A stretch of 42,869 bases of DNA, from positions 1-42,869 of IMG/VR virus record IMGVR_UViG_3300035698_007432; one strand, given 5' to 3'. The notes beneath the pieces were generated by a model that worked only from the letters and a program-made list of their open reading frames with translations, did no database searches and was not told the DNA's origin. The translations under genes and the position numbers were made by a program. How positions within the stretch are numbered: position 1 is the first letter of the stretch; the number at the start of each line of letters is the position of its first letter. Shown here piece after piece: positions 1-8,842 of the stretch. Origin of the DNA: a virus.

Positions 1-2466
1 ATACGCCCCGTCCGTCCGAACATAGGCGGGCTTGCCGTTGTACTGGCCGTTCCGCACATAGACGCCCGTGGCGTCCGGGGCGAGCGCTCCCGTCACCGTC
101 AGGACCAGCGGCCACGGGTCTGTTATGTCGGGGCACGGACTCTTGGCAAGGTAGATCACCGGGTACACTTTCAGCGCGTTCGCCGCTGAAAGACGGTTCT
201 GCATGTGAGCCGAGAGCCGATGCACATAGCCTGCCCGCACAGGGTCGCCGTACCAACAACGAACGGCTGTGGCGGTGGTATCGGTGGCGTTGTAGAGTTC
301 CTTCGTGTCGCCAACCTTACCCGGATATGCTTGACCGCTATCCCAATACGGATCGATGTCTTGCTCATCCAAGTCACCAATGAACTTGAAGGTCAGCCTA
401 TGCGTGTCAGTGTTTGTGTCCACCGGCTCAAACCAATACTCGACGTTGTGAACCGCTGGTACTCCCGCCGCGCCCAACACAGATACGAAGGGGATTTCCC
501 ACACGCGTACAAGCGTCCCTGTCGCCACCGGCCCACCACCGATATTGCGGTACTCGCTCAAACTGTACGCATACCGGCGCGGCGTCGCTGCCGTGGAGTC
601 GAGCACATCGCCGACGACGAGATCGAGTGGCTGGTCTTTCCATGCCGTAGGTGTGTACTCCGCCAACTGCTTCCAACGGCGCTTGAAGTCGTACTTGTAC
701 TGCGTCCCGGCGACCGCGGCACTGCCGGTAATCTCCGCCAAGAAGTTGTGGTGCCCGGCCACCACCACATCCTGATCCGAGCCAAGAATCAAGCGGTTGC
801 TTGCCCAAACGACACCCTCACCGTCTGCCGGATTGATGCCGTCCGAACCGCCCGCCATTCCGGTAACAGCAACAATACCAGCGCCCGTAAAAATGATCGG
901 GACGTTGCCCGCTGGCCCGGTGTTGTTGTTGGTCAAAGCAATCAAGAAGCCGACAGGAGCCGCCGCCGTAATCTCCAAAGCGCTCGCGTTAATCGCCGCT
1001 TGTAGTACACCGGGGGCCACATCCGCGGCGAACTCAATCGGCGGGATGATACCGTCCCCGATGGTCACCGTGTCACCCGCGTTCGGGGCCGTGAGCGTAA
1101 TCGTTCCCGCAGCATACGCCGTGTTTGCAGGAAGGTGTTGGTTACGCGTCCCCCGCCACTCCCACCGCGCCAAGTCCTGACCGGGCTTCCGCTCCCGCCC
1201 AAGCCCCCCGGACTGATCCAACACGATCTGCGCGTGCGTCCACTCGTCGCTGCCATACATTCGGGCACCGTATGTCCGAAGCAGGAAGCTCGTGGCCGAG
1301 GCCCCGAAGAAGTCGGTATCCTGCGCACCAAGGACATACAAATTACTGGTCTCAGCGTACCGGTCGTAAGCTTCGGGGGCCATCCCGATGTATACACGTT
1401 GCGCCCACGTGCGCACGTACCCGCCGCGCTTCACTTCGTAGGCGGGGCACTTCCAGTAATTATCCTGCCAACCAGACGAATCCCCACCGGGGTCAACGTC
1501 CGGGTGCGGGGGTGTGTGATTGAGGTTGCCATTCACCTTCGAGATGTAAATACGCGGGACACTATCGACTGAGTACGTACAGAAGTCGCCCATGCTGTAT
1601 ATGGTCGCCGGGTCGTATGTTCCCGCCTTCGCTCCCACATCGCTGCGGTCAGGGTACTGGCCGATAAACATGTACGTGTCCGCCAGTAAGTCCGAACTGC
1701 CTTGCGAATATATCCCGATGTGTTGCCGGGCAGGAGCGCCGGGGGAAACGCTGCCCCAAGTGTCAAGTATAATGTCCTTGCCGGTAATAAACGTCTTCGT
1801 TGTGTGCGCGTATAACAACGCCGCGTCGATCCCCACGAGGCCCCCCGGCGAGCGTAGCCAAAGCGACATGTCGGACTGACATGTTGTCAAAGATACGGTG
1901 CCTGACGAGAGCTTGGCCCACGCTTTCTCCGGTATCGACGACAACTCGAAGGCGTTCCCCATCTGATCGCTCTTGATCCACGAGAAGCGCGTCCGGGGAT
2001 AATCGACGGTCTGGTCAGGGTGCAAATCGGGGATGCTATAACTGACCGTGTGCCAACCACCGAAGATGACAGGGTACAAATGATCGCCTTCCTCGAACAT
2101 CACCCACACCGTATCACCCACGTCATACGGCGGCGGGTCACCGAGGTACTTCCCCACAGTCGAGACCAATTCCGCCCATGGGAGATGACCGTAAGGGTCG
2201 GTCGGGGGCAGAACGGGTGGGGCAAGCGCGGCAAGAGCCTCAGAAGCCTGTCCGTCTGTAGTCTCGGCTCCCATCCTGCGCTTTTGTTCCGCCACTAGGA
2301 TGTCCCACTGCACGCGGTCTTTGCTGTAAGCACGCCGCGCCGCATAGATGTCTCTGCGCGTTTGCGTCGGGCGGTTGACATGATGGACGTGGACTCGATA
2401 CCGGCCCATCCTGTCAGGGTCGTCGCACTCGACCACCACGCCACGGTATAGCCCCGTGTACTTCAC
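1..2466 (-). CDS. Baseplate central spike / hub protein, gp5- or VgrG-like OB-fold (3' end outside window)
   Basis: The frame is open for 822 codons from a GTG at 2466 to the left edge, so the C-terminus is missing. The GTG overlaps the hub stop codon (GTGA) and has GGAGG five bases upstream. Residues 1-20 (GLYRGVVVECDDPDRMGRY) followed by residues 113-138 (PYDVGDTVWVMFEEGDHLYPVIFGGW) match the OB-fold of gp5/VgrG-type spikes, which sit below the hub and plug the tail tube. No lysozyme domain is visible. Residues about 452-542 contain the beta domain that also occurs in the sheath and in the proteins at 22269 and 23086. The remainder is beta-rich with many Trp and Tyr. Position just after the hub gene supports the call. 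The spike role is well supported; the function of the long C-terminal part is unknown. Confidence 0.85.
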   Translation of the reverse strand, partial: MKYTGLYRGVVVECDDPDRMGRYRVHVHHVNRPTQTRRDIYAARRAYSKDRVQWDILVAEQKRRMGAETTDGQASEALAALAPPVLPPTDPYGHLPWAELVSTVGKYLGDPPPYDVGDTVWVMFEEGDHLYPVIFGGWHTVSYSIPDLHPDQTVDYPRTRFSWIKSDQMGNAFELSSIPEKAWAKLSSGTVSLTTCQSDMSLWLRSPGGLVGIDAALLYAHTTKTFITGKDIILDTWGSVSPGAPARQHIGIYSQGSSDLLADTYMFIGQYPDRSDVGAKAGTYDPATIYSMGDFCTYSVDSVPRIYISKVNGNLNHTPPHPDVDPGGDSSGWQDNYWKCPAYEVKRGGYVRTWAQRVYIGMAPEAYDRYAETSNLYVLGAQDTDFFGASATSFLLRTYGARMYGSDEWTHAQIVLDQSGGLGRERKPGQDLARWEWRGTRNQHLPANTAYAAGTITLTAPNAGDTVTIGDGIIPPIEFAADVAPGVLQAAINASALEITAAAPVGFLIALTNNNTGPAGNVPIIFTGAGIVAVTGMAGGSDGINPADGEGVVWASNRLILGSDQDVVVAGHHNFLAEITGSAAVAGTQYKYDFKRRWKQLAEYTPTAWKDQPLDLVVGDVLDSTAATPRRYAYSLSEYRNIGGGPVATGTLVRVWEIPFVSVLGAAGVPAVHNVEYWFEPVDTNTDTHRLTFKFIGDLDEQDIDPYWDSGQAYPGKVGDTKELYNATDTTATAVRCWYGDPVRAGYVHRLSAHMQNRLSAANALKVYPVIYLAKSPCPDITDPWPLVLTVTGALAPDATGVYVRNGQYNGKPAYVRTDGAY

Positions 2467-3977
2467 CAAAGCCTCCGAAACGCTGTCCAAGCTTGCTCAA
2501 AGGTGTCATGCAAGATCGTCCACAAATCGCGGATGCTGAACTCCGTCGCCGCAGCCTGCGTCAGAGATTCAGGTGGTTTAACCGGCAAGCCCTGCCGCAC
2601 GAGATTGAATGTAGTCGTCCAGCCGCTCGACCCAAGTCCGTGTACAACCTTTAACACTTGGTAACAGCCGGTCAGATAATGATCCTCCCCGTCGCCGGTT
2701 TTATAAAAGACGTTGATGTAATCTAACATGTCAACGCGGTGCGTCCCCTTCACTTCCAGCGCGGCCTCATACTTTTGCAGCCGCAACCAGTCATACGCCG
2801 CCCTCATGCGCTGCGCGGACTCCGTAGTGTCCCGCCCGCCGATTGGAAGGTACGCCATTTCTTCCGCGCCGCCAGTATCATCGCGCACGTCCGGTGTGTA
2901 CTTCTCTGTATCACACACCACGCCCACCGCCACGCCATCAATACCTTCGTCCGCGCGCGCCTTGTGTGCCACTGGCTCACCATCCTTTGAGTTAACCGAC
3001 TCGCCCACGGCATCGACGCCACCAGCAAACGCCGTGAAGTACGAAAAGTCGGTCGGGGTGAAGCTGATGACCTCGCCCATCACCCCACGCGCGAACATAT
3101 ACTCAGCCGCGACAACAATCTTGATCTTCTTCTGCGGCAACCTCTCCGCTCGGAGCGCCGGGTCAACCGCGCCGTCCTTCGGCGGCGCTCTATCTTCCCC
3201 CTGAACCTTACCGTAGTTCCTCGTGTGAAAATGCGCGACCCCCGCTTTGTCGATAAATGACATAAACCGCTCGCCGTCTTCATTCACGGCGCGCCCCACG
3301 AGCGTTTGCTGAATAAACGCGAAGGTGGTTTGTTTCTCCGGCACCGACACTGCCTCAAGTTTACCCTTGCTGACCTCAATCACCGGGTTAACCCACTTCA
3401 TCTGCGCGGCGATCTCAGTAAAGATTTCGCTGGCCGTCTTATCTTTCCACCGCTGATCCTTAAACGGGAACGCGCGCAACGCCCTCGATCCCCACTGACG
3501 CGCCGCCAAGTCAATCTTGAGCGCCACACCTTCCGCCGTAAACTCCGGCTCCACCGTCGTAGGCATCCCATAATATGTGGGGGCGTCGTTAAGGGGCAGT
3601 TCCCGGTTGTCCCAATTCCACCGGAACCTGAAGGTCTGCCCATTCGGGCCACCGGGGGTCACCACCAACGTTTCAAGAAGCGTACCGACCTGCCCCGGCA
3701 TGATATCCCCCTTGTCAAATAGATCAAGCGTCCCTGTCCACGCGCCCCTGCCCACCTGCTCGATGCTGAGGGATTGCAGGAAGGAGTACGTGGGGATAAG
3801 CGTCTGCTTACCATCTTTGTCAATCAGAGCCACTTCGATGAGCAAGGGAGCATACGAATCACGGTCAGCCAACAGCCGCTGCATCTTGGAAAGCGCCTCC
3901 GCCCTCGTGAACGCAGCGGGAGCGTCCGCACCATTATTCTGATCTATCCGGGGGACATCCCCGTTCTCATCAGGCAT
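2463..3977 (-). CDS. Baseplate hub protein (gpD / gp27-like)
   Basis: This 504-residue protein lies between a LysM-like gene and the spike gene, which is the canonical place for the hub that joins the tail tube to the spike. The ATG at 3977 overlaps the preceding stop by 8 bases and has GGGAG upstream. Features typical of gpD/gp27-like hubs are an N-terminal beta region with a shape-defining stretch (LSIEQVGRGAWTGTLDLFDK), a central DKTASEIFTEIAAQM segment, and a C-terminal region (HRVDMLDYINVFYKTGDG then YLTGCYQVLKVVHGLGSSGW) resembling the portion that defines the coordinate axis and reports a connecting ring. It starts with a short acidic tail (DENGDVPRIDQNNGAD). The family assignment rests on position and general pattern, not on an alignment. 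Confidence 0.8.
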   Translation of the reverse strand: MPDENGDVPRIDQNNGADAPAAFTRAEALSKMQRLLADRDSYAPLLIEVALIDKDGKQTLIPTYSFLQSLSIEQVGRGAWTGTLDLFDKGDIMPGQVGTLLETLVVTPGGPNGQTFRFRWNWDNRELPLNDAPTYYGMPTTVEPEFTAEGVALKIDLAARQWGSRALRAFPFKDQRWKDKTASEIFTEIAAQMKWVNPVIEVSKGKLEAVSVPEKQTTFAFIQQTLVGRAVNEDGERFMSFIDKAGVAHFHTRNYGKVQGEDRAPPKDGAVDPALRAERLPQKKIKIVVAAEYMFARGVMGEVISFTPTDFSYFTAFAGGVDAVGESVNSKDGEPVAHKARADEGIDGVAVGVVCDTEKYTPDVRDDTGGAEEMAYLPIGGRDTTESAQRMRAAYDWLRLQKYEAALEVKGTHRVDMLDYINVFYKTGDGEDHYLTGCYQVLKVVHGLGSSGWTTTFNLVRQGLPVKPPESLTQAAATEFSIRDLWTILHDTFEQAWTAFRRLW

Positions 3978-4314
3978 TTCCTGATCTCCCGGTGAACGTA
4001 GACACCAGTCCTGCCGGGGGGATCAAGAGCGTCTGTCCGGGGTACATGTCGTAATCAGGGTCAATGATTCCGTTCACAAGTGCGATGATCCACCACAGTT
4101 CTTCTTGGCCTTCCCCAAAGTAATCAACGGCAAGCCTGTCCAAGAAGCCGACCTCACCGAAGCGCACCGTATGCCGCCGCGCCTCCCCCTGCCGAAAGTC
4201 AGCTTCAAACTCAGGTGGCGGCTCCATCAAGCCGAACTGCTGCCCGTTACCTTCATTGTCGTCAAAGACGCGCGTGTCCTTAAACCGGCTCATCGGAGAT
4301 ATAGTAAGGGCCAT
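3970..4314 (-). CDS. LysM-like baseplate protein (gp53-like)
   Basis: This is a protein of 114 residues. I chose the ATG at 4314, which follows the upstream stop by 5 bases; the open frame extends further upstream but would overlap the previous gene by about 160 bases. The second half carries a LysM/gp53-type pattern: LDRLAVDYFGEGQEELWWII, then ALVNGIIDPDYDMYPGQTLL, then IPP. This is the usual LysM order of helix, short turn, Asn-Gly, Pro, PGQ and L-I-P. In myoviruses such a small protein lies between the tape-measure side proteins and the hub and serves as a baseplate wedge or tube attachment factor. Its stop overlaps the hub start by 8 bases, suggesting coupled translation. Confidence 0.8.
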   Translation of the reverse strand: MALTISPMSRFKDTRVFDDNEGNGQQFGLMEPPPEFEADFRQGEARRHTVRFGEVGFLDRLAVDYFGEGQEELWWIIALVNGIIDPDYDMYPGQTLLIPPAGLVSTFTGRSGNA

Positions 4315-4319
4315 TTTTG

Positions 4320-5213
4320 TTACCCCAAAGCATAAGCGAAATAATTGACCTTCGGGGGCGTAGCTGAGGGCTTCCGCACCACGCGGAATGTCACTGAAAC
4401 TTCGGCCCCGTGCGGCAACATCGACCCCGGCTCGAATGGGGCAAGCCAGTGCGGATTCGCTTCTGTTACGACACACCGCGCGTTCTTGATAAGATCGCCC
4501 ACGTTCAGGATCACAGGCGGTGGGGCGTGAGACAAGCGCTTCTCGATGTTAATCACCGGATTCTTCAATGCCTCAAGCCACCGACAGGGCCACACAACTT
4601 CACGCATCGGCCCCCCACCCGTCTCCGCACCAGTCTTCGGGTCTTTCTGCGGCCTTTGTGCGTGAAAGACAAACGTCAGCGGAATCTCACGGTTGGTCGT
4701 TCCGGTATACGTCAAATACGACTCCGCCCGCCCCGTGATTTCTGTGTCAGCGTAGTTGGCTTCCAGACTCTCAGTAATGCCTTCCTCATCAAGCGTCATA
4801 AACATCGCCACCCAACTCGCGGCGGCAATCGAATAACCACCCCTGTACGCACCAGCTTGAGCCGCCGCCCCACCGAGGTCAGCGTTTGTTGGTACATCAC
4901 CTTGCACGTCTCTAGCAGCCTGCGCCGCTGCGAGTTGACTGGTAAGGCCCGCCGCCGTCGCCATCGTCCCCGCGCTGCTGCTCACGGCGAACTGCTTCTT
5001 CCAAAGTGGCTCATACCGTTGAAGCCACTGCGGATCGAGGCGGATAGACACGTTCACATAATTCAAGTCTGGTCGAGGAAACAGCGCGTTGGCCGAGCCA
5101 CCCTGCGTCGTGGGTGAAGGCGTCCTGATCGCCGACCCCGATACCTGTGACTGCGCGTGCGCAGACGGGAACAACGTTGCAAGTTGTTGAGGAAGGCTTT
5201 GCGTAGCGGCCAT
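4320..5213 (-). CDS. Baseplate tail-tube junction protein (gp48/gp54-like, tentative)
   Basis: The protein has 297 residues and starts at an ATG that overlaps the tape-measure stop (TAATG). Residues about 1-60 and 75-130 are Ala/Gln/Ser-rich. The core from about 150 carries segments common in baseplate tube initiators: ITGRAESYLTYTGTTNREIP leading into a beta strand, then REVVWPCRWLEALKNPVIN, PPPVILNVGDLIKNARCVV and MLPHGAEVSVTFRVVRK. These read as a strand-rich fold with a ligand-proximal Pro-rich turn. Between tape measure and LysM-like genes, phages of this type normally encode the protein that nucleates tube polymerisation on the baseplate. That function is inferred from position and pattern. 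Confidence 0.65.
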   Translation of the reverse strand: MAATQSLPQQLATLFPSAHAQSQVSGSAIRTPSPTTQGGSANALFPRPDLNYVNVSIRLDPQWLQRYEPLWKKQFAVSSSAGTMATAAGLTSQLAAAQAARDVQGDVPTNADLGGAAAQAGAYRGGYSIAAASWVAMFMTLDEEGITESLEANYADTEITGRAESYLTYTGTTNREIPLTFVFHAQRPQKDPKTGAETGGGPMREVVWPCRWLEALKNPVINIEKRLSHAPPPVILNVGDLIKNARCVVTEANPHWLAPFEPGSMLPHGAEVSVTFRVVRKPSATPPKVNYFAYALG

Positions 5214-8200
5214 TAGATTTCACCCCTCGCGAGCGCATTCACGTCCGCACCCGGACGGCGCGCCTGCCCGCTCGGAGCGCCCGGAGCGCCGCGGCCACCC
5301 GCCAACAGACCCACGATTTGGCCGAGCAGTTGGTGCGTTGTTTTATCGTCCGCGACGACGTGGCCTTCAATGATTATACTCTGCATCGTTTCGATTTGCT
5401 TCGGTGTCATAAGCTGCGCCGACATCTCGTTCTGAATCGTCCCGATGGTTTTGGCAATCTCCTTAGCGTGCCTGCGCAACTTCTCCATCGGGGAGTCCAC
5501 GCCAAAGAGGTTCATAATGCTTTCACCAATCCGGGCAATGGCCCCCGGCGACATGTCGTCGATGACCTCTTGTAGTTTCCCAAACTCGGTCAGGAAGCCC
5601 ACCGACTGCTGCATAGTGGACATTACACCAACCAACCCTTCCGCAGGCAAGTTCGCCATCGAAGCCACGAGCGACGTGATCGTGTTAGCAATACTCTCGC
5701 CTTGGTTCGCGAGGGACTTCATCGGCGAGTCCGCGCCGAAAAAGCTTATAATTCGACCGGCCATACCGGCGAACACCGCCGCCGCGGCCAATGTTGTTAT
5801 AATCACTCCGACCGCGGCGAAGCCCACGAGGAACTTGGCTGACAAAGCAAGGGACTCAATGGCACGAGACACCATCGAGTTGTCCAACTCGAAACTCTTG
5901 GCGAGCGCCCCAATCACGCCGCTGACGATCCCCCCGCCCTCAGTCAGCGACTTGACGCCGAGTAGCTTCATCCCGCCCATAAAGATCGCGATGCCGGGGA
6001 GTGAAAGGGCGAACGACGTTGCCATTGCGAGCATTCCAACGCCGAGCATCGCCAGTGCGGGGCCAAGTGCCAACATCACCGGGATCATCGCGAGCATCTG
6101 CGTCCACTTCATCTGCCCAAACTCGTGAAAGATGCTGACCACCCCGTCCATCCCGACCTTGAACAACTCCACAAACGTCTGCAACACGGGGTTCATGATA
6201 CGTGCGGCGGCGGCAAACGAGAACATAAAGCCGACCAGTGCGAGCAGGCCCAACCCGCCCGGCCCAATCATTGCCGTACCAAACACGACCAGAGCAGGGG
6301 CGAGGGTGGTCAGGCCCGTAGACAGCCCTTGGAAGACGCCGCTGATGGCCGATCCAATGCCCTTCCCGATCCCACCAATGAACTGGCCGATCCCTTTGCC
6401 AACGCCCCCAACGGTCTTCCCAAGGCGACCAAAGCCCCCACCTGCCCCGCCTGCCGCGCCCGCCGCCGCGCCTGTTGCCTTCGTTACTGCACCCGCCTTC
6501 GACATTAAACCGGCCATGCGGGCAAGACCCTTACTTGCATTCCAAATCCACCCAGTAAACCGCCTTATCCCCGGCACCACATCAACTATAGCCGTTTTTG
6601 CAAGCGCTGCCATGTGATGCGTGGCCGCGATCATCTTCATGTCCACGACCTCGAAGATTTCCACCAGACTTGGGCCGAGCGCCGAGAAGATTGAAGTCTT
6701 TATACCAACCATCGCGTCTTCTGCCCCGCTCCTTACATTCTTCAACCGCTGGTGGTAGTAGTTAAGACCCTCACCCGCCTTGACCGTGAACTGCGTAACA
6801 TCCTTGGTCGCCTTGCTCAAATTGGCCTTCTGCAACGCGGTGAACTCCTGCCCGGTAAAGTCGCTGAGCTTGAAGAACTCTTTGTACTTCTCGGCCATCA
6901 CGCCCACGTTACCCACGCTTTTTACCGTGGTCTGCACCGCCTCAATCGCGTGTGCGAAGTCCCCCGTGGCGACCGCGCTCTGGATCATCCCACGCGTGAC
7001 GTGCAGCCGCGCCAACTCGTTGGCTTTATCCACATCATCGAGGGATTCGATCATCATCGTCGCCAGCTTGACACCGCCACTCCAATTTTCTTCCAGCGCC
7101 GCGGCAGTACCCGACATTCCTTCCAACATCTTTTTCTGCCCTTCAGGGCCAAGGGTCGTAAAGAAGTTGGTCTTCATTGCTGCTTCCTGCAATGCCGTCA
7201 AGTTCTCGTAGCTTGCCGCTGTATTCTCAGCTTGGCGCTGCGTGGTCGCGTGGAGATCAATGACCTGCGTCTTCGTCCACTTGTGCAGGTCAGCCAACTG
7301 ATAAAACATCGTTGCCACACTCGCTTGCGTGGCTTCCGATGCTTCCGCGATCAACCCAACTGACCCTTGCCACTGCCGAATGTACTTGACGTTCGTAACA
7401 TTCGCTTCCGCGAGCGCCTTCCCTGCGTTCGCAATAATTTCAGGAGCAACGCGCATCTCCTTCGCAGACTCAATAGCTGCCCCACGCAGCGTCTTCAACT
7501 CTTTTCGAGACACCCCCAAGATCATGTTCATCTCGTTCCCGGCCTCGGTAAAGCCGGACATCATTTCTTCACCTTCTTGTAGTCCGCCCTCCGCCTGCAT
7601 CCCGATCTTACTGAATCCTTCTGACACACCTTCAATGGCTTTAGTGATCGCCAAGAACCGCGCTGGCCCCATAATCTTCTTGAGAAGCTCCTTGATCGGC
7701 CCCTGCGCGTCGTCAGCTTCCTCCCCCATATCCTTAAACCCTTCTTTGGCGTTTTTGATCTGCGGGATGAGTTGCTTTGCCATACCCTGCGAGAGCTTCC
7801 CAACGTTCTTGCCGAGTTTCTCCTGCTCGACGTTCAACATTCCAATGACCTTGTTGTAGTCTTCAGTCGCGCCGACGACGCCCGCCCCCATCGCGTCTTC
7901 GAGCTTCCCCATGCTCCGCTTGAGAACCTCGATGACGGAGAGCGACATCTTGAGATCATCAGGGACGGCGGCGAACTTACCAGACGCGTCCTTGAGTGTT
8001 CCCACCACATCCTTTGGCAGAACCAACTCGCCGGGCGTAAGCCACGCCAGCACCGAATCAAGTTCTTTGTCCTCGGCGCGGGCTTCTCCAACCACACCGC
8101 CCTTGGCGAACCGGGGGAGTCCCTGTAATCGTCCGAGCATGTCGGGCGGCTGTGCCTGCGTCTTGTACAACGCGCGGAGCGACACCGATTGGTCAAAGAA

Positions 8201-8593
8201 CTTGGACTTCTTGATGGGGGCAGCGGGGCCAAGCCGGATAGTCACCTTGCGGAGCGCGCGGTTGAGGGCGTCAGACACCGCCTTGGCGAGGGCCTTCGTA
8301 GATGAGATGGAGAGTTGAAGATTAACCTTCTGCGTGATGGGCTTGAGCCGCCGCTCGATAGCCTTGCGCGCGTCCGCGTACCCCTTAGCCGCCGCCTGCG
8401 GAAGCGCCCGGAACTGCTCCACCAGATCGGACAGAGCGCCGAACCCTTTGTTGACGCCCTTGAACGCGATCTTGTTGTACTTATCGAGCGCCTGCGTGAA
8501 GTTCCGATAATCCTTCTCTGCCAGCTTGAGTTCAGGCGAAAGCTGGTTATTTAATTGAAGATAAAATCCGATTGCGTTGGCGGCGAAGTCCAT
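5213..8593 (-). CDS. Tail tape measure protein
   Basis: At 1126 residues this is the largest tail protein, and it lies directly after the assembly-chaperone genes. The N-terminal 400 residues are helical. Around residues 161-193 is the pattern RFAKGGVVGE...VLAWLTPGELVLPKDVV, which recurs in many tape measure proteins. Residues 700-760 are Gly/Ala/Lys-rich, followed by hydrophobic segments at about 763-798, 833-878 and 920-945 that could cross the host membrane during DNA entry. Two near repeats, FFGADSPM (951) and LFGVDSPM (1029), lie near the C-terminus. At about 0.15 nm per residue it would set a tail length near 170 nm (rule of thumb). The ATG at 8593 has only a weak ribosome site. Confidence 0.92.
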   Translation of the reverse strand: MDFAANAIGFYLQLNNQLSPELKLAEKDYRNFTQALDKYNKIAFKGVNKGFGALSDLVEQFRALPQAAAKGYADARKAIERRLKPITQKVNLQLSISSTKALAKAVSDALNRALRKVTIRLGPAAPIKKSKFFDQSVSLRALYKTQAQPPDMLGRLQGLPRFAKGGVVGEARAEDKELDSVLAWLTPGELVLPKDVVGTLKDASGKFAAVPDDLKMSLSVIEVLKRSMGKLEDAMGAGVVGATEDYNKVIGMLNVEQEKLGKNVGKLSQGMAKQLIPQIKNAKEGFKDMGEEADDAQGPIKELLKKIMGPARFLAITKAIEGVSEGFSKIGMQAEGGLQEGEEMMSGFTEAGNEMNMILGVSRKELKTLRGAAIESAKEMRVAPEIIANAGKALAEANVTNVKYIRQWQGSVGLIAEASEATQASVATMFYQLADLHKWTKTQVIDLHATTQRQAENTAASYENLTALQEAAMKTNFFTTLGPEGQKKMLEGMSGTAAALEENWSGGVKLATMMIESLDDVDKANELARLHVTRGMIQSAVATGDFAHAIEAVQTTVKSVGNVGVMAEKYKEFFKLSDFTGQEFTALQKANLSKATKDVTQFTVKAGEGLNYYHQRLKNVRSGAEDAMVGIKTSIFSALGPSLVEIFEVVDMKMIAATHHMAALAKTAIVDVVPGIRRFTGWIWNASKGLARMAGLMSKAGAVTKATGAAAGAAGGAGGGFGRLGKTVGGVGKGIGQFIGGIGKGIGSAISGVFQGLSTGLTTLAPALVVFGTAMIGPGGLGLLALVGFMFSFAAAARIMNPVLQTFVELFKVGMDGVVSIFHEFGQMKWTQMLAMIPVMLALGPALAMLGVGMLAMATSFALSLPGIAIFMGGMKLLGVKSLTEGGGIVSGVIGALAKSFELDNSMVSRAIESLALSAKFLVGFAAVGVIITTLAAAAVFAGMAGRIISFFGADSPMKSLANQGESIANTITSLVASMANLPAEGLVGVMSTMQQSVGFLTEFGKLQEVIDDMSPGAIARIGESIMNLFGVDSPMEKLRRHAKEIAKTIGTIQNEMSAQLMTPKQIETMQSIIIEGHVVADDKTTHQLLGQIVGLLAGGRGAPGAPSGQARRPGADVNALARGEI

Positions 8594-8605
8594 TCGTATT
8601 CTCGC

Positions 8606-8842
8606 TCATCGCCTTGCCTTCGCCCGTGCCCGCGCCGCGGATGTCTGCGCCTTCTGCTTACGTTGCTGCGCTTCGCGTTGGCGATGTTCTTCCTGTAACT
8701 GCTCAGTCAACTTCTTACAATGCCATACCAATTCATCGGGGTACATTTCATTCAGCGTCGCTAAATCATACCCCTTGCCGTAGTAGAGCAAGAAGAACTG
8801 ATTAGCCCGTAACGCGTCGCTGTCACAGACTGGTTGGACGAA
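8606..8842 (-). CDS. Frameshift extension of the tail assembly chaperone
   Basis: This frame continues 77 codons past a T6C run (8846-8840) in the last codons of the upstream chaperone and ends 12 bases before the tape measure start. It has no convincing start codon or ribosome site of its own: the first ATG is internal (EMYPDELVW). A tRNA-Phe on TTT could slip forward one base to TTC and enter this frame, giving a 352-residue fusion. Its content, a short helical segment (RANQFFLLYYGKGYDLATLN, then EMYPDELVWHCKKL) and a highly charged Gln/Arg/Lys tail, is typical of the second half of G/GT-type chaperone pairs. Many phages use this arrangement upstream of the tape measure gene. The +1 direction is read from the sequence; its use is inferred. 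Confidence 0.7.
   Translation of the reverse strand, partial: FVQPVCDSDALRANQFFLLYYGKGYDLATLNEMYPDELVWHCKKLTEQLQEEHRQREAQQRKQKAQTSAARARAKARR

Noticed and set aside
205-1005. Long open frame on the plus strand (266 codons)
   Set aside because: It lies opposite the spike gene, whose minus-strand frame is open over the whole 1-2466 interval and encodes a recognisable OB-fold protein. The plus frame has low-quality, Arg/Pro-rich composition.
1876-1890. CTGACATGTTGTCAA, a seventh possible palindrome copy
   Set aside because: Arms match only partly (5 of 6) and it lies inside the spike coding sequence, so chance is likely.
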